A stretch of DNA of 64,000 bases from an uncultured Bacilli bacterium (GTDB lineage Bacteria; Bacillota_I; Bacilli_A; RFN20; CAG-449), in assembly GCA_944332075.1 (NCBI GenBank), contig CALVJL010000002.1, positions 101,071-165,070 on the forward strand, read 5' to 3'. Position numbers and translations under genes: made by a program. Positions 30,227-39,017 of this stretch are shown piece after piece. How positions within the stretch are numbered: position 1 is the stretch's first letter; each line of letters begins with the position of its first letter. The notes beneath the pieces were generated by a model. It did no database searches and was not told where the DNA came from. It was given only the letters and a program-made list of their open reading frames with translations.

Positions 30227-31423
30227 TTAAATCTCTTTTAATCCGGCCTTATTAAGATAATTTGCTAATTCTTTTTTATAATGGCCGAGAATAATAATTT
30301 CGTGGTTACCTAATGGTGATAGAAGCAGCTTTTCTAAATTAGGAAAAGTGCAAACGATTTGGGTCCGGCAAAGATTTTTTTCATATTGATTATTTAAGAG
30401 TTTGCCTTCTTCAATAAAATATTCATTTAATGCAGAGTTAATTCTTAACATAGTTATATCACCTGTTTTTACTTCTCCATGAATCCCGACTCCAATATTT
30501 GATTCAAAATGCGAATTTAAAGAAAAAGATGAACAAAGCGATAACGGAATTGTGCAATGCGTTAGTAAAATGGTATTATTTTTAACATCGATTCTTGCAG
30601 GGTTAGCTTGGAAAGATGTCTTGGAAAGCAATTTCTTAACTAGAAACATTGTAATAAGAGAAGGGATATCACCTTCGCAAGATGCGATTATTCCTTGATC
30701 GTTAAATTTAGATAAAGCTAGGCAAGCTGTAGTTTTTAAAGATGATAATAAGTCAAAACATCTAATAGTAAAGCCGTCAAGATGATATTTTCTGACTATT
30801 TGGTTTAATGCAAGATAAAGTTTTTCGGCTTTGGTAATTTCTTCTTTTGGATAACTATCTTTGGTAAAAACATCATCTTCTATTTTTTGAGAAAAATCGC
30901 TATAGGCCTTCTCAACTTCAAGCAAAGAAATATGGATTAGTTTGATTTGAAATTTGTCTAGAAGAACATCTTCATCAACATTTGAAGAAATTAGCCAATC
31001 AGAAGGTTTTCCTAAGACTCCGAGAGAATATTTTGGAGTTACAGAACTTTCTTTTCTAGCTAGATGCTGAATTCTTGAAATTAAATAATCATTGTCTCCA
31101 TGGAGAACCTCGCCTTTAAGATGATGATTCTTTAAAAAGGCGAGAATTTCCAGCGATGCGGCTAGCGAATTGCTTGTCCCATAAGTTAATAAATAATAAG
31201 GCTCCTTAAATTTGCCAAAATTCTCTAAGAAAAGATTTTCGCTGCCTCCGGATTGAACCAAAATTAGAGTTAAATCGCTGCCATCATAGATTTTGTCAAT
31301 ATCGTTTTCAATAGAAATATGGATAGAGTCAGTATTTAAATGATTTAATAATTCACTAGTGGAATTATCTAATACTTTTCGATCGTGTAATGGTGATTTA
31401 ATCGGATAAACTTTAACCTTCAT
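30227..31423 (-). CDS. L-fucose/L-arabinose isomerase-like protein
   Basis: A 398-residue protein resembling the isomerase-like family. The N-terminal Rossmann-type part is PIKSPLHDRKVLD..LILVQSGGSE. The C-terminal part has GFTIRCFDLLSS, ASCEGDIPSLITMFLV, NPARIDVKNNTILLTHCTIP and GEVKTGDITMLRI, which in true FucI/AraA hold metal-binding and substrate residues. It is shorter than classical fucose isomerase (about 590), as in the fucose isomerase-like group often linked to glycoside hydrolases. It is separated from the upstream GH2 gene by a terminator and heads a two-gene unit with the TIR protein. Confidence 0.75.
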   Translation of the reverse strand: MKVKVYPIKSPLHDRKVLDNSTSELLNHLNTDSIHISIENDIDKIYDGSDLTLILVQSGGSENLFLENFGKFKEPYYLLTYGTSNSLAASLEILAFLKNHHLKGEVLHGDNDYLISRIQHLARKESSVTPKYSLGVLGKPSDWLISSNVDEDVLLDKFQIKLIHISLLEVEKAYSDFSQKIEDDVFTKDSYPKEEITKAEKLYLALNQIVRKYHLDGFTIRCFDLLSSLKTTACLALSKFNDQGIIASCEGDIPSLITMFLVKKLLSKTSFQANPARIDVKNNTILLTHCTIPLSLCSSFSLNSHFESNIGVGIHGEVKTGDITMLRINSALNEYFIEEGKLLNNQYEKNLCRTQIVCTFPNLEKLLLSPLGNHEIIILGHYKKELANYLNKAGLKEI

Positions 31424-31491
31424 ATATTCCCTCGCTTTTCTTATTTTAATTTTAAACTATTTTACTTTTCCAAGCAGCATTTATAAAAAGA

Positions 31492-31517
31492 AAGCAGGAC
31501 ATTAAAGAGTCCTGCTT
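31492..31517 (-). terminator. Terminator overlapping the end of the GH2 gene
   Basis: Arms AAGCAGGAC and GTCCTGCTT with an 8-base loop, followed by TTCTTTTT on the minus strand. It overlaps the last codons of the GH2 gene and divides the galactoside operon from the isomerase-like/TIR pair. Confidence 0.85.
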
Positions 31518-33877
31518 GAGTTACATTTAATTTCAAAATTTAATTCTTTTAAAAGATTATCGTTATCATATATAGAGATTTTGCCTTGTCCAGAATGGTG
31601 GTTAGATGCGACATAAATAACGTTGCTGCCTCCTAATAAAGCAAAGTTTTTCGGCGACAATAAACGAATGTCACCTTCTGCTTTCACAGTTAACGCGCGG
31701 TTTATATATGGAAGAGGATTATTATTTTCATCAATGGCTCTGACTCTAATTGTCGCGACATCATAAGTATCTTCTTCGTCTAATGTTAATGTGTCGTAGA
31801 TAAATTGATAATAAACTCTGTTTGTTGGAGCTTTGATAACTTCAATAACTTTTTTATCGCTTTTATAGCCTTCAAATTTCCAAACTGTAACTTTTTCTCC
31901 CCAAGACTGAATATATTTTCCGTATAAAGCTGTCCCGGATTCTAAAGTAAATTTACCGCTTAACAATAAAAGACCTATTTTAAGCTTATATTTTAAAGGT
32001 AATCCGGCTTGTCCGTATTTGCTAATCGCTAATAAACATTCTTTCACTTTATCAGACGTTCTTCTGTTCATTTTCTCTTCACTAATTAGTAAATCTCCGA
32101 TTAAATCATCGATTTTAATAGGTGGATGTTTAAGAGACGATTTCTTATCTGGATAAAAAGATTTTACAAATTTATCGTTCTTATATAGTTTTATGTAATC
32201 GCAGTTAGTAAATGCATAGATACTAGAAATATTGCCGGCTGGGTATTCGCCGATATTCATCGATGAAGAGATTATAAGCGTTGGCTCTTCGCCTTGGCTT
32301 TGATAAACCGCGGCAGCAAGCTTTGGATTTCTAAATATATCCATGACTCCGTGGTAGCAGATTCTGTCGCCGGCTCCAAAATCTTTATGGGTATTATAAT
32401 CGGCAAAGCACCAGCCAAAAGATCCTCCAATATCATCATATTTCATAACATCGTTAAGTACTTTAGCATGTCTTAAGGCTTGTTCTTCGCGGTGATGTTC
32501 ATCATCAAAAGATTTAGTTGGGAACATGTGACCGTTATATTCAGTTACGATATATGGCTTTTTCATGTCCGAAGTAACTTTTTTCTTTTTCTCAACACCT
32601 TCGTTATGTCCGTTATGGACAAAATCGTTATAGGTATAGACATCTTCAAAAAGATGCGATTTTTTAAAGTTTCTAACACCTCCGGTGAGACGCGTTTTAT
32701 CTAATTTATGCGCGAGATCGTTGCTTCTTTTATAGAAAGAATCATCATCAGGTGATTCATTAATTCTTACTCCCCACATGAAAATAGACGGATGATTATA
32801 GTATTGCTTAATCATTTCCTCTTCGTTTATCAAAGCTTGATTAATCCATTTTTCATCTCCGATATGCTGCCAGCCAGGAAATTCCATAAAAACCATTAAG
32901 CCTATCTCATCGCATTTATCGATAAAATGTTGATCTTGAGGATAATGTGAAGTTCTAACGGCATTGATTTTTAATTCGTTTTTCAAAATTAAAGCATCGT
33001 TTTCTTGACCTCTTTTAGGCATACTATAGCCAACATATGGGTAAGATTGATGACGGTTTAATCCTCTTATTTTAATTCTCTTTCCGTTAAGATAAATTCC
33101 GTCATTTTTTCCTTCAATGCTTCTAAATCCGACTTTTCCTTCGTAAGTATCGATAATGTTACCATGATCTTTTAAAGTAAGAAATACTTTATAGATGTTA
33201 GGATGCTGATTATCCCAAAGCAGAGCCTTTTTAACATTAAAATCTAAATTATCTTGATAAGGTCTTTCTTCGTTAAAAATGCTTTTCTTGTCTTTATCTA
33301 AAATTTCGACTAATAAAGAATAATTATTATTTTCTTTTGATAAAGATGAAGTGAGATGGAGAATTTTGTTTTGATCGCCTGATAAAAACACTTCATCAAA
33401 ATGAACTTGATTAACAATATCGAGATAGACTTCGCGGTATAAGCCTCCATAAGTTAAATAATCGATAACATTACCAAATGGAGGAACATTTAAATCTTCT
33501 TTTGAATTGAGTTTAACGGTTAAGATATTTTCTTTATCAAAATAGATATATTCGCTGATATCGACTTTAAAGCCGGTATAACCGCAGCTATGGGTTATGA
33601 CTTCATGGCCGTTAATATAAACAGTTGCTTGATGAGCAGCGCCTAAGAAAGTAAGAATAAACGATTTATTTTGATCTTTTGCATCTATTTTAAATGTTTT
33701 GACATATCCAGAAATCAATTGATAGTCGTTTTCTGAAAAATAATTAACGTCAGTAATTATAACTGAATGAGGTAAATCAATTTTTTCTAAAGTTGATAAA
33801 AGTTCTTTATTAGGATTTAATAATGCATCGGAAAATTTATTGGCATAATACCAACCATTACATAAAGAAAAGCGCAT
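31502..33877 (-). CDS. Family 2 glycosidase (beta-galactosidase type)
   Basis: A 791-residue cytoplasmic GH2 enzyme. It has the sandwich domain (about 1-170), Ig-like domain (about 170-260), and barrel (about 260-560) with IRGLNRHQSYPYVG, the acid/base Glu in WGVRINES and the nucleophile Glu in IVTEYNGHM. Additional beta domains follow (about 560-790). The acid/base region reads RINES where many relatives have NE. It lies 12 bases downstream of GH36 in the galactoside operon and most likely removes beta-linked galactose or a related sugar from imported oligosaccharides. Confidence 0.9.
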   Translation of the reverse strand: MRFSLCNGWYYANKFSDALLNPNKELLSTLEKIDLPHSVIITDVNYFSENDYQLISGYVKTFKIDAKDQNKSFILTFLGAAHQATVYINGHEVITHSCGYTGFKVDISEYIYFDKENILTVKLNSKEDLNVPPFGNVIDYLTYGGLYREVYLDIVNQVHFDEVFLSGDQNKILHLTSSLSKENNNYSLLVEILDKDKKSIFNEERPYQDNLDFNVKKALLWDNQHPNIYKVFLTLKDHGNIIDTYEGKVGFRSIEGKNDGIYLNGKRIKIRGLNRHQSYPYVGYSMPKRGQENDALILKNELKINAVRTSHYPQDQHFIDKCDEIGLMVFMEFPGWQHIGDEKWINQALINEEEMIKQYYNHPSIFMWGVRINESPDDDSFYKRSNDLAHKLDKTRLTGGVRNFKKSHLFEDVYTYNDFVHNGHNEGVEKKKKVTSDMKKPYIVTEYNGHMFPTKSFDDEHHREEQALRHAKVLNDVMKYDDIGGSFGWCFADYNTHKDFGAGDRICYHGVMDIFRNPKLAAAVYQSQGEEPTLIISSSMNIGEYPAGNISSIYAFTNCDYIKLYKNDKFVKSFYPDKKSSLKHPPIKIDDLIGDLLISEEKMNRRTSDKVKECLLAISKYGQAGLPLKYKLKIGLLLLSGKFTLESGTALYGKYIQSWGEKVTVWKFEGYKSDKKVIEVIKAPTNRVYYQFIYDTLTLDEEDTYDVATIRVRAIDENNNPLPYINRALTVKAEGDIRLLSPKNFALLGGSNVIYVASNHHSGQGKISIYDNDNLLKELNFEIKCNSSRTL

Positions 33878-33889
33878 AGAAACCTCCTC

Positions 33890-35518
33890 TTAACGTTTAA
33901 GCTTTAATGTTTGAAGCTTACTAGCATTCTCATATTTGATTATGACATTTTTCTTTGTGACTTCGACATTTTTTAAGTTTTTATAATTAAGATTAGTTAC
34001 TTGAGTATAGAAATTTAAAATATCTACTGAATATGTAGCGAAATTATCTGAGGCAAAAATAACTCCTCCGCAGAGACAGTTTATGATGGCTAGTTCTTTC
34101 TTCTGCTTTAAAGAAAGCGATGTGTTTTTATCTCTAAGAATAAAAACATCGGTATCGTTGATAAACGCTCTAGTGTTTAACTGCCTTCTAAAAATTGAAT
34201 TGAGCATTGTATGTTTTGTCGATGGTCTTTCTAAATGCATTAGACGCATAAAAAGTTTATCGTCATAATCTAAAGATATATCTGGTCCAATTCGGCAATA
34301 ATCAACTTTTCCAAAGGCGCTAGCTAATGGAACGCCGCAGCCGAGAATTATTTTATCTTTCAAAATTTCGCGGAGAAAATCCATGCCATCACTCATAATT
34401 TGCCCGCGGTTTTTACCATGAAGAGGTAATAAAGCCGCAGCATAAAGGAAATCGAGTTTAAATACTTCAAAACCTAAAGAAATGTAATATTCTAAAACTT
34501 TTTTAATATACTGTCTAACTTCTTCTTTTTGAATATCAAGACCATAGCATCCGCTCCAATTAGATCCGCATTTTAGAGGTTTATTATCTTTATGAATTAC
34601 ATAATCAGGATGATTTTGAAAAAGTTTAGATTTTTCTTCGCAGACAAACGGGGATAGCCAAATACCTGGTTTATAACCTTCTTTTTTTATCTCTTGAACG
34701 AGATTTGTTAGTCCTTTAGGAAATTTATTTTTATCTATATCTAACCAATCTCCGACATAGGTTTCAAATCCGTCATCAATTTGAAATATCTCTGCTTTCT
34801 TTGGTAATTTTTTTAAGCTGATTAGATCCTTTAAAAGGATATCTTCGCTGATGTTTTGGTAGTAGTTATACCAACTAGTATAACCGCGGTGCTGTATAAA
34901 AGTTTTCTTTGGAATATTTAACAGAGAAAAGTATCTATCGAATACTTCATTTTCATTACCTTTGATAAGCAAGATATTTAGTCCTTCATATGAATTAGAT
35001 GTTACGTAACCTAAACAATCTTTTTGAAAGTGAATTTGATTATTTTTAGTATCAAAATATATCGCGGTAAAGCCATCTTTTTCGTTTAAAGAGGCTAAAA
35101 GATAATATTCATCATTTTCTCTAAGATAAGAATAACTAAAGCCATGCATGACCTTCTGATCAATATTTTCAAAAGTTCGATCATTATACATATCTAAAGC
35201 AAACTTTTTAACTATTGCTTTAGGAACATATTTTAAGGAGGTATCTTTATAATTTTTATCTACTTCTCTAGTGTATGTCCAAGACTGATAGCCGTTTAAT
35301 AACATTTTTTCATCTTTAAAGTTATATTGACCATAGAAGTCGATAGAATAGAAAGATATTGCTTGTTTAGGATAAATGTTTAAGATGATTCTGTCGTCTT
35401 TATTAGTGAGTTCTGCTTTAAAATAATCGTTATCGGATTCTTTGCTTAGATCAAAAAGTATTATCTTTTCTTTGATGATAAGAGAAACTGTTGCTTTAAG
35501 AAAACGCAGATTATCCAT
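33890..35518 (-). CDS. GH36 alpha-galactosidase
   Basis: A 542-residue cytoplasmic enzyme of clan GH-D. The barrel contains FQIDDGFETYVGDW, GIWLSPFVCE, the nucleophile Asp in EVFKLDFLYAA, and the acid/base Asp region CRIGPDISLDYDD. It lacks the long N-terminal region of the 720-residue GH36 enzymes, so it is a short form. It sits one base downstream of the symporter gene, so sugar import and hydrolysis are coupled. Substrate is likely an alpha-galactoside such as melibiose or raffinose-type sugars. Confidence 0.9.
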   Translation of the reverse strand: MDNLRFLKATVSLIIKEKIILFDLSKESDNDYFKAELTNKDDRIILNIYPKQAISFYSIDFYGQYNFKDEKMLLNGYQSWTYTREVDKNYKDTSLKYVPKAIVKKFALDMYNDRTFENIDQKVMHGFSYSYLRENDEYYLLASLNEKDGFTAIYFDTKNNQIHFQKDCLGYVTSNSYEGLNILLIKGNENEVFDRYFSLLNIPKKTFIQHRGYTSWYNYYQNISEDILLKDLISLKKLPKKAEIFQIDDGFETYVGDWLDIDKNKFPKGLTNLVQEIKKEGYKPGIWLSPFVCEEKSKLFQNHPDYVIHKDNKPLKCGSNWSGCYGLDIQKEEVRQYIKKVLEYYISLGFEVFKLDFLYAAALLPLHGKNRGQIMSDGMDFLREILKDKIILGCGVPLASAFGKVDYCRIGPDISLDYDDKLFMRLMHLERPSTKHTMLNSIFRRQLNTRAFINDTDVFILRDKNTSLSLKQKKELAIINCLCGGVIFASDNFATYSVDILNFYTQVTNLNYKNLKNVEVTKKNVIIKYENASKLQTLKLKR

Positions 35519-35519
35519 A

Positions 35520-36854
35520 TTATTTTATTTTTCCTTTCTCATTGATAATTTCCATAATGCTTTTCTCGTTATAGAGTAATAAAAGCATAGCTCCGATAAA
35601 GCAGCAGACTGCAGCGACTATTGCAGTAATTCGATAGCTCATCTCGCTTCCAGAAGCAACAATTGAGGTGAAGACGAGAAGCGATAAAGCTTGACCTAAT
35701 TTAAAGGCGAATGTTCTTGAAGCGAAGAACATACCTTCTCTTTTTTCGCCGGTTGTAAGAGAGTCAGCTTCGGCGATATCTGCGACTATCGCTTGAGGCA
35801 ATATTCCCAAAATAGCCATCGGCACAGCTGCGAAAATAGCAATAATAATTCCCCAAACTAATCCTTCACCGCAGAAGGAAGTGAGAATAAAGACCGCGGT
35901 ATAGGTTAAAAACCCGAAGATAACTAGTTTTTTCTTACCAAATTTCGGGGCTAACTTATTAACCGGTAAATATAGTAACAGAGAAATAACGGTCATAATT
36001 ACTGTTAAAATAAAGGTATTTCCTTCATCGACTTTCATTAATTTAGTGACATAGAAAGCTAATCCGGTTTGGAAAAGCGTTACAGCGAAGAAATATATCA
36101 CATCTGAATAAACGAATCTTCTAAACTGCTTGTTTTTAAAGGTTTTTAAAAGTGAACGCATCGGCGTTGTTTTGCAAGGTACAACGTCGATATAATCAGA
36201 TTCTTTAATTGTAAAACCTGGGATTAACATCGCTATTGCAGCGATTAAACTTAATAATCCAATAGCTAATTTAACGCTATTTTCCGCGCCAACTAAACCT
36301 TCAAATAAGGATGCGATATTTGGAACTAAATAAGAAAGTGATAAACCGACAATATATGTTAAAGAAATAAACGTAGATACATTTACACGATTTTTTTGAT
36401 TATTTCCTAATTCTGAAATTAAAGCGTTATAAGGTGTGCAATAAATAGTCATGAATAAATAGAATAATATCAATAAAACGAAAAGCAAGGTATTGTTTAG
36501 CCAAGTTATTCCTGTGCAAGGTAAGATAAAAATTAAAGCCGTAACTAAAGCAAAGGGAATGGCAATAATTTTCATAAATGGAATGCGTCGACCTTTTGGA
36601 TTCTTACTAGCATCAGAAATTCCGGCAATTAATGGGTCGGTGACAGCATCAAAAACTCTGCCAAAAGCTGTAATTAATCCGATGATAGTTAATCCGATAA
36701 AGACTGCTCCTTGGGTGATGTATTTGTATAATACTCCATCAATATCGGTATAGTAGAATACTAGCCATGACGAAATAATACCGCTTAAAATACTCCATCC
36801 GAGCTGACCTATAGCAAAAAGCCATAGAACTTTATTAGTGATTTCTTTTTTCAT
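35520..36854 (-). CDS. GPH-family sugar:cation symporter (MelB-like)
   Basis: A 444-residue protein with 12 predicted membrane helices. GPH-family blocks are DAVTDPLIAGISDASKNPKGRRIPFMK near residues 66-95 and ADIAEADSLTTGEKREGMFFASRTFAFKLGQA near 355-385. These match MelB/LacS-type glycoside-pentoside-hexuronide symporters. It is translated from an ATG overlapping the TGA of the tetR gene (ATGA), so the two are coupled. It probably imports galactosides for GH36 and GH2. Confidence 0.93.
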   Translation of the reverse strand: MKKEITNKVLWLFAIGQLGWSILSGIISSWLVFYYTDIDGVLYKYITQGAVFIGLTIIGLITAFGRVFDAVTDPLIAGISDASKNPKGRRIPFMKIIAIPFALVTALIFILPCTGITWLNNTLLFVLLILFYLFMTIYCTPYNALISELGNNQKNRVNVSTFISLTYIVGLSLSYLVPNIASLFEGLVGAENSVKLAIGLLSLIAAIAMLIPGFTIKESDYIDVVPCKTTPMRSLLKTFKNKQFRRFVYSDVIYFFAVTLFQTGLAFYVTKLMKVDEGNTFILTVIMTVISLLLYLPVNKLAPKFGKKKLVIFGFLTYTAVFILTSFCGEGLVWGIIIAIFAAVPMAILGILPQAIVADIAEADSLTTGEKREGMFFASRTFAFKLGQALSLLVFTSIVASGSEMSYRITAIVAAVCCFIGAMLLLLYNEKSIMEIINEKGKIK

Positions 36855-37501
36855 AAAACCTCCTCATTTTTAATAAAGTTCAAAATAATATCAATCATGA
36901 TATTGAGTTCATTACTTGTTTCAAAATGATCAGACGAAGTGATGTCACCTCGTAACATTTTTTGCAGTAAAGCCATCAATGCGTGATTTAAGGTATTATA
37001 ATATTCTTTTAAATTATCTAAAGGCTTTAATGTATTATCATTAATTCCCTGGGTATAGGCTTTTTCAAAATATGAGTAGATATCTTCTAATTTGCTTTCA
37101 TAGACCTTAAGCGAGTCTTTTTCTAAATGATGCGTCAAAAAATACGAATCAAATTCATTTAGAAAACGGATGTAGTCTTTATAATCTTGATATAGTATGA
37201 GATAAAGATTTAAAAGATTTTTTATCTGTTCAAAACCGGTTAGTTTTTGATTGCTTTCAATAATTGAGGGAATTAATTTGTTTAATACATCGTTCCAAAT
37301 TTTATTGCCGCATTCGATTATTAAAGTATCTTTTACTTTAAAGTAGCGATATAGTGAGGCGACTCCGATTTTCGCATCTTCGGCAATATCGGTCATCTTC
37401 ACCGGCTCAATTCCTTTTTTGACAAATAAATGAATAGCAGAAGCTAAGGCTTTTTCTTTATTTTCAGCCTTTATTTGTAAGAGGGTTTCTTGATAAGTCA
37501 T
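36851..37501 (-). CDS. TetR-family regulator of the galactoside operon
   Basis: A 216-residue regulator. Its helix-turn-helix is at residues 35-60 (KMTDIAEDAKIGVASLYRYFKVKDTLI). The C-terminal ligand region is helical. It is first in the operon TetR-GPH-GH36-GH2. A perfect 17-base palindrome lies 15 bases before its ATG (37516-37532), a probable autoregulatory operator. AGGAG precedes the start. It ends with TGA overlapping the next ATG, direct evidence that TGA means stop here. Parts of this gene are repeated at 38157-38371. Confidence 0.92.
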   Translation of the reverse strand: MTYQETLLQIKAENKEKALASAIHLFVKKGIEPVKMTDIAEDAKIGVASLYRYFKVKDTLIIECGNKIWNDVLNKLIPSIIESNQKLTGFEQIKNLLNLYLILYQDYKDYIRFLNEFDSYFLTHHLEKDSLKVYESKLEDIYSYFEKAYTQGINDNTLKPLDNLKEYYNTLNHALMALLQKMLRGDITSSDHFETSNELNIMIDIILNFIKNEEVL

Positions 37502-37515
37502 ATTGTTCTCCTACC

Positions 37516-37532
37516 TGATAGATAATCTATCA
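37516..37532. promoter_or_regulatory. TetR operator candidate
   Basis: TGATAGATAATCTATCA is a perfect palindrome of 8+1+8 bases immediately upstream of the tetR ribosome site. Position and symmetry suggest that TetR represses its own operon. Confidence 0.7.
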
Positions 37533-37548
37533 TATCAATTTTATTGTA

Positions 37549-37562
37549 GTTAAGCGCTTACA
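37549..37562. promoter_or_regulatory. cre-like site upstream of the galactoside operon
   Basis: GTTAAGCGCTTACA; read on the minus strand TGTAAGCGCTTAAC, close to the cre consensus and to the site at 702-715. It suggests carbon catabolite control in addition to TetR. Confidence 0.6.
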
Positions 37563-37594
37563 TTTTGTCAAATGATAATTGCATAAAAAAAAGA

Positions 37595-37636
37595 GGCTGT
37601 TTTTACCTCTTTTATCAGTTAGGTTTTTAAACAGCC
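37595..37636 (-). terminator. Hairpins downstream of the reductase gene fragment
   Basis: GGCTGTTT (37595-37602) pairs with AAACAGCC (37629-37636). A shorter alternative, AGAGG/CCTCT, is followed by eight T on the minus strand. Either could end transcription of the fragment at 37658-38027. Confidence 0.55.
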
Positions 37637-37657
37637 CCTTTTATTTGATAAATAGGG

Positions 37658-38027
37658 TTATTTAGCTTGCAGAACAATAATCTCCATGTCGCTATCAAGA
37701 TAGGTAACGCAAGGATGAATGTAACCAAATTTAGCGTCAGCGAGGCGGCGTTTATCAGCTCCAGCAATTGAGAATTTTCCGGAAACTAATTTGCTATGAC
37801 AGAATCCGCAGCCACCAGCCCGGCAACTAGATGGAACGCTTAAGCCCGCTCTTTCCATTGAAACTAATAATGTTTCGTTGTTGCTAGCTTTAACTTCATA
37901 AACTTGGTCGTTAATATGAACTGTTAATTTATAGGTAGCAGGTTTAACATCTCTCATTCCGACAGCATTCTTTTCGGATTTGAAATTATGTAAACCTTTT
38001 AATTTCTTTAATTCACCATTTAAGAAT
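37658..38027 (-). pseudogene. Detached 2Fe-2S domain: 3' copy of the reductase gene
   Basis: The frame encodes the C-terminal ferredoxin-like domain of the reductase at 41849-42997, nearly unchanged: from MRDVKPATYK at 37957 it gives 99 residues with all Cys of SCRAGGCGFCHS and the distal HPCV. A few residues differ (Ala for Val before KFGYI, Leu for Pro in TYLDSD, VLQAK for VPQAK). The FAD and NAD domains are missing. Frame reading upstream continues homologously to about 38027, then breaks into symporter-derived sequence. It could still make a free ferredoxin-like protein, but no clear ribosome site supports that. Confidence 0.85.
37665..38027. repeat. Direct repeat copy 1 (reductase 3' region)
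   Basis: Matches 41856-42218 at a constant offset of 4191 bases, with only scattered substitutions and no net gap. It is the right end of copy 1 of a decayed tandem duplication. Confidence 0.92.
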
Positions 38028-38152
38028 GATGTATTTATAAAGTACTCCTTCCGCGTCGGTATAGTAGAATACTAACCAAGATGAAATAATACAGCTTAAA
38101 ATACTCCATCCGAGTTGACCTATAGCAAAAAGCCATAGAACTTTATTAGTAA
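38028..38152 (-). pseudogene. Fragment of the GPH symporter gene 5' part
   Basis: Matches 36717-36841 (offset 1311), the first 45 or so codons of the symporter gene, with substitutions. It starts exactly where the reductase copy ends, marking the duplication junction. Confidence 0.85.
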
Positions 38153-38156
38153 TCTT

Positions 38157-38371
38157 TTGTAGTAAAGCCATTAATGCGTGATTTAAGGTATTATAATATT
38201 CTTTTAAATTATCTAAAGGCTTTAATGTATTATCATTAATTCCATGGCTATAGGCTTTTTCAAAATATGAATAGATATCTTCTAATTTGCTTTCATAGGC
38301 CTTCAGCGAGTCTTTTTCTAATTGATGGGTTAAAAAATATGAATCAAACTCATTAAGAAAACGGATGTAGT
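38157..38371 (-). pseudogene. Fragment of the tetR gene
   Basis: Matches 36962-37176 (offset about 1195), the middle to 3' part of tetR. About 116 bases present in the intact operon are missing between this and the symporter fragment. A few further bases (TTTTTACTTTAAA) recall 37330-37345, so more internal deletion is likely. Confidence 0.82.
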
Positions 38372-38410
38372 ATTTTTTACTTTAAAAAATAAAGGAATAA
38401 TTTTATATAA

Positions 38411-38426
38411 GTTAGTCTTATCTAAC
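38411..38426. promoter_or_regulatory. Feo operator 1 (DtxR-type inverted repeat)
   Basis: GTTAG-TCTTAT-CTAAC. The half-sites are the same as in the repeat at 38500-38515 and differ only in the six-base spacer. It lies 117 bases before feoA. Confidence 0.6.
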
Positions 38427-38492
38427 AAAATGATAAAAAAATATCGAATTTCAAATTTGCATATTGACAAACGCGATGAGAAAATTAAAAAT

Positions 38493-38523
38493 TTGAATGG
38501 TTAGCCAAAACTAACTATATAAT
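38493..38523 (+). promoter_or_regulatory. Feo operon promoter containing operator 2
   Basis: TTGAAT, then the inverted repeat GTTAG-CCAAAA-CTAAC (38500-38515) filling the spacer, then TATATAAT. Binding of a repressor here would cover the promoter. The DtxR-like product of 41438-41818 is the natural candidate. Confidence 0.65.
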
Positions 38524-38542
38524 CCAATTTGGAGGAAGCAGT

Positions 38543-38776
38543 ATGTTACCATTATCAATTGCACCTATTAATGTTGCTTTAAAAATAAAGAGAATTGTTG
38601 TTCAAGGTAAACAAAAAAATTTTTTAGAAAGCCTTGGGTTTGGTGTGGATATGACAATTACTGTCATAGAAAATATAAATGGTAACCTCATTGTCATATT
38701 AAAAAATGTACGTATGGCATTGGATAGTAATATCGCTTCAAAAATATTTGTGGAAGAGGGAAAGGAAGAAGTATGA
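38543..38776 (+). CDS. feoA: FeoA-domain protein (first copy)
   Basis: A 77-residue SH3-like FeoA protein: MLPLSIAPINVALKIKRI, then KNFLESLGFGVDMTITVIENINGNLIVILKNVRMALDSNIASKIFV. FeoA proteins assist the FeoB iron transporter. GGAGG is seven bases before the ATG. Its stop TGA overlaps the ATG of the second feoA (ATGA). Together with 38773-39009 it gives a tandem FeoA pair, common in Firmicutes. Confidence 0.88.
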   Translation: MLPLSIAPINVALKIKRIVVQGKQKNFLESLGFGVDMTITVIENINGNLIVILKNVRMALDSNIASKIFVEEGKEEV

Positions 38777-39009
38777 AAGAACGACTTAATTCTATGAAAA
38801 TTGGAACTTTTGGGGTTGTTACGAAGGTTTGTGGTGAGAGGAAAGTATGCCGTCGCTTATACGATATGGGAATTACACCAGGTGTAGAAATTTATCTGCG
38901 AAAAAAGGCACCTCTTGGCGATCCAATTGAAATTACAATTCGTGGCTATGAATTGACCTTAAGAAAAAAAGAAGCTGAAAATATTGAAATTGAAACTGAA
39001 AGGAGTTGA
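38773..39009 (+). CDS. feoA: FeoA-domain protein (second copy)
   Basis: A 78-residue FeoA: KIGTFGVVTKVCGERKVCRRLYDMGITPGVEIYLRKKAPLGDPIEITIRGYELTLRKKEAENI. The RRLYDMGITPGVEI and GDPIEI.IRGYELTLR blocks are classical. It contains two Cys in VCGERKVC not usual in FeoA. It overlaps its neighbours on both sides by the bases of start and stop codons. Confidence 0.92.
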   Translation: MKERLNSMKIGTFGVVTKVCGERKVCRRLYDMGITPGVEIYLRKKAPLGDPIEITIRGYELTLRKKEAENIEIETERS

Positions 39010-39017
39010 TAGGAACA

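Noticed and set aside
37658..37957. Independent ferredoxin gene
   Set aside because: It is a 3' copy of the nearby reductase gene at a constant offset, with no clear ribosome site; treated as a duplication remnant although expression cannot be excluded.
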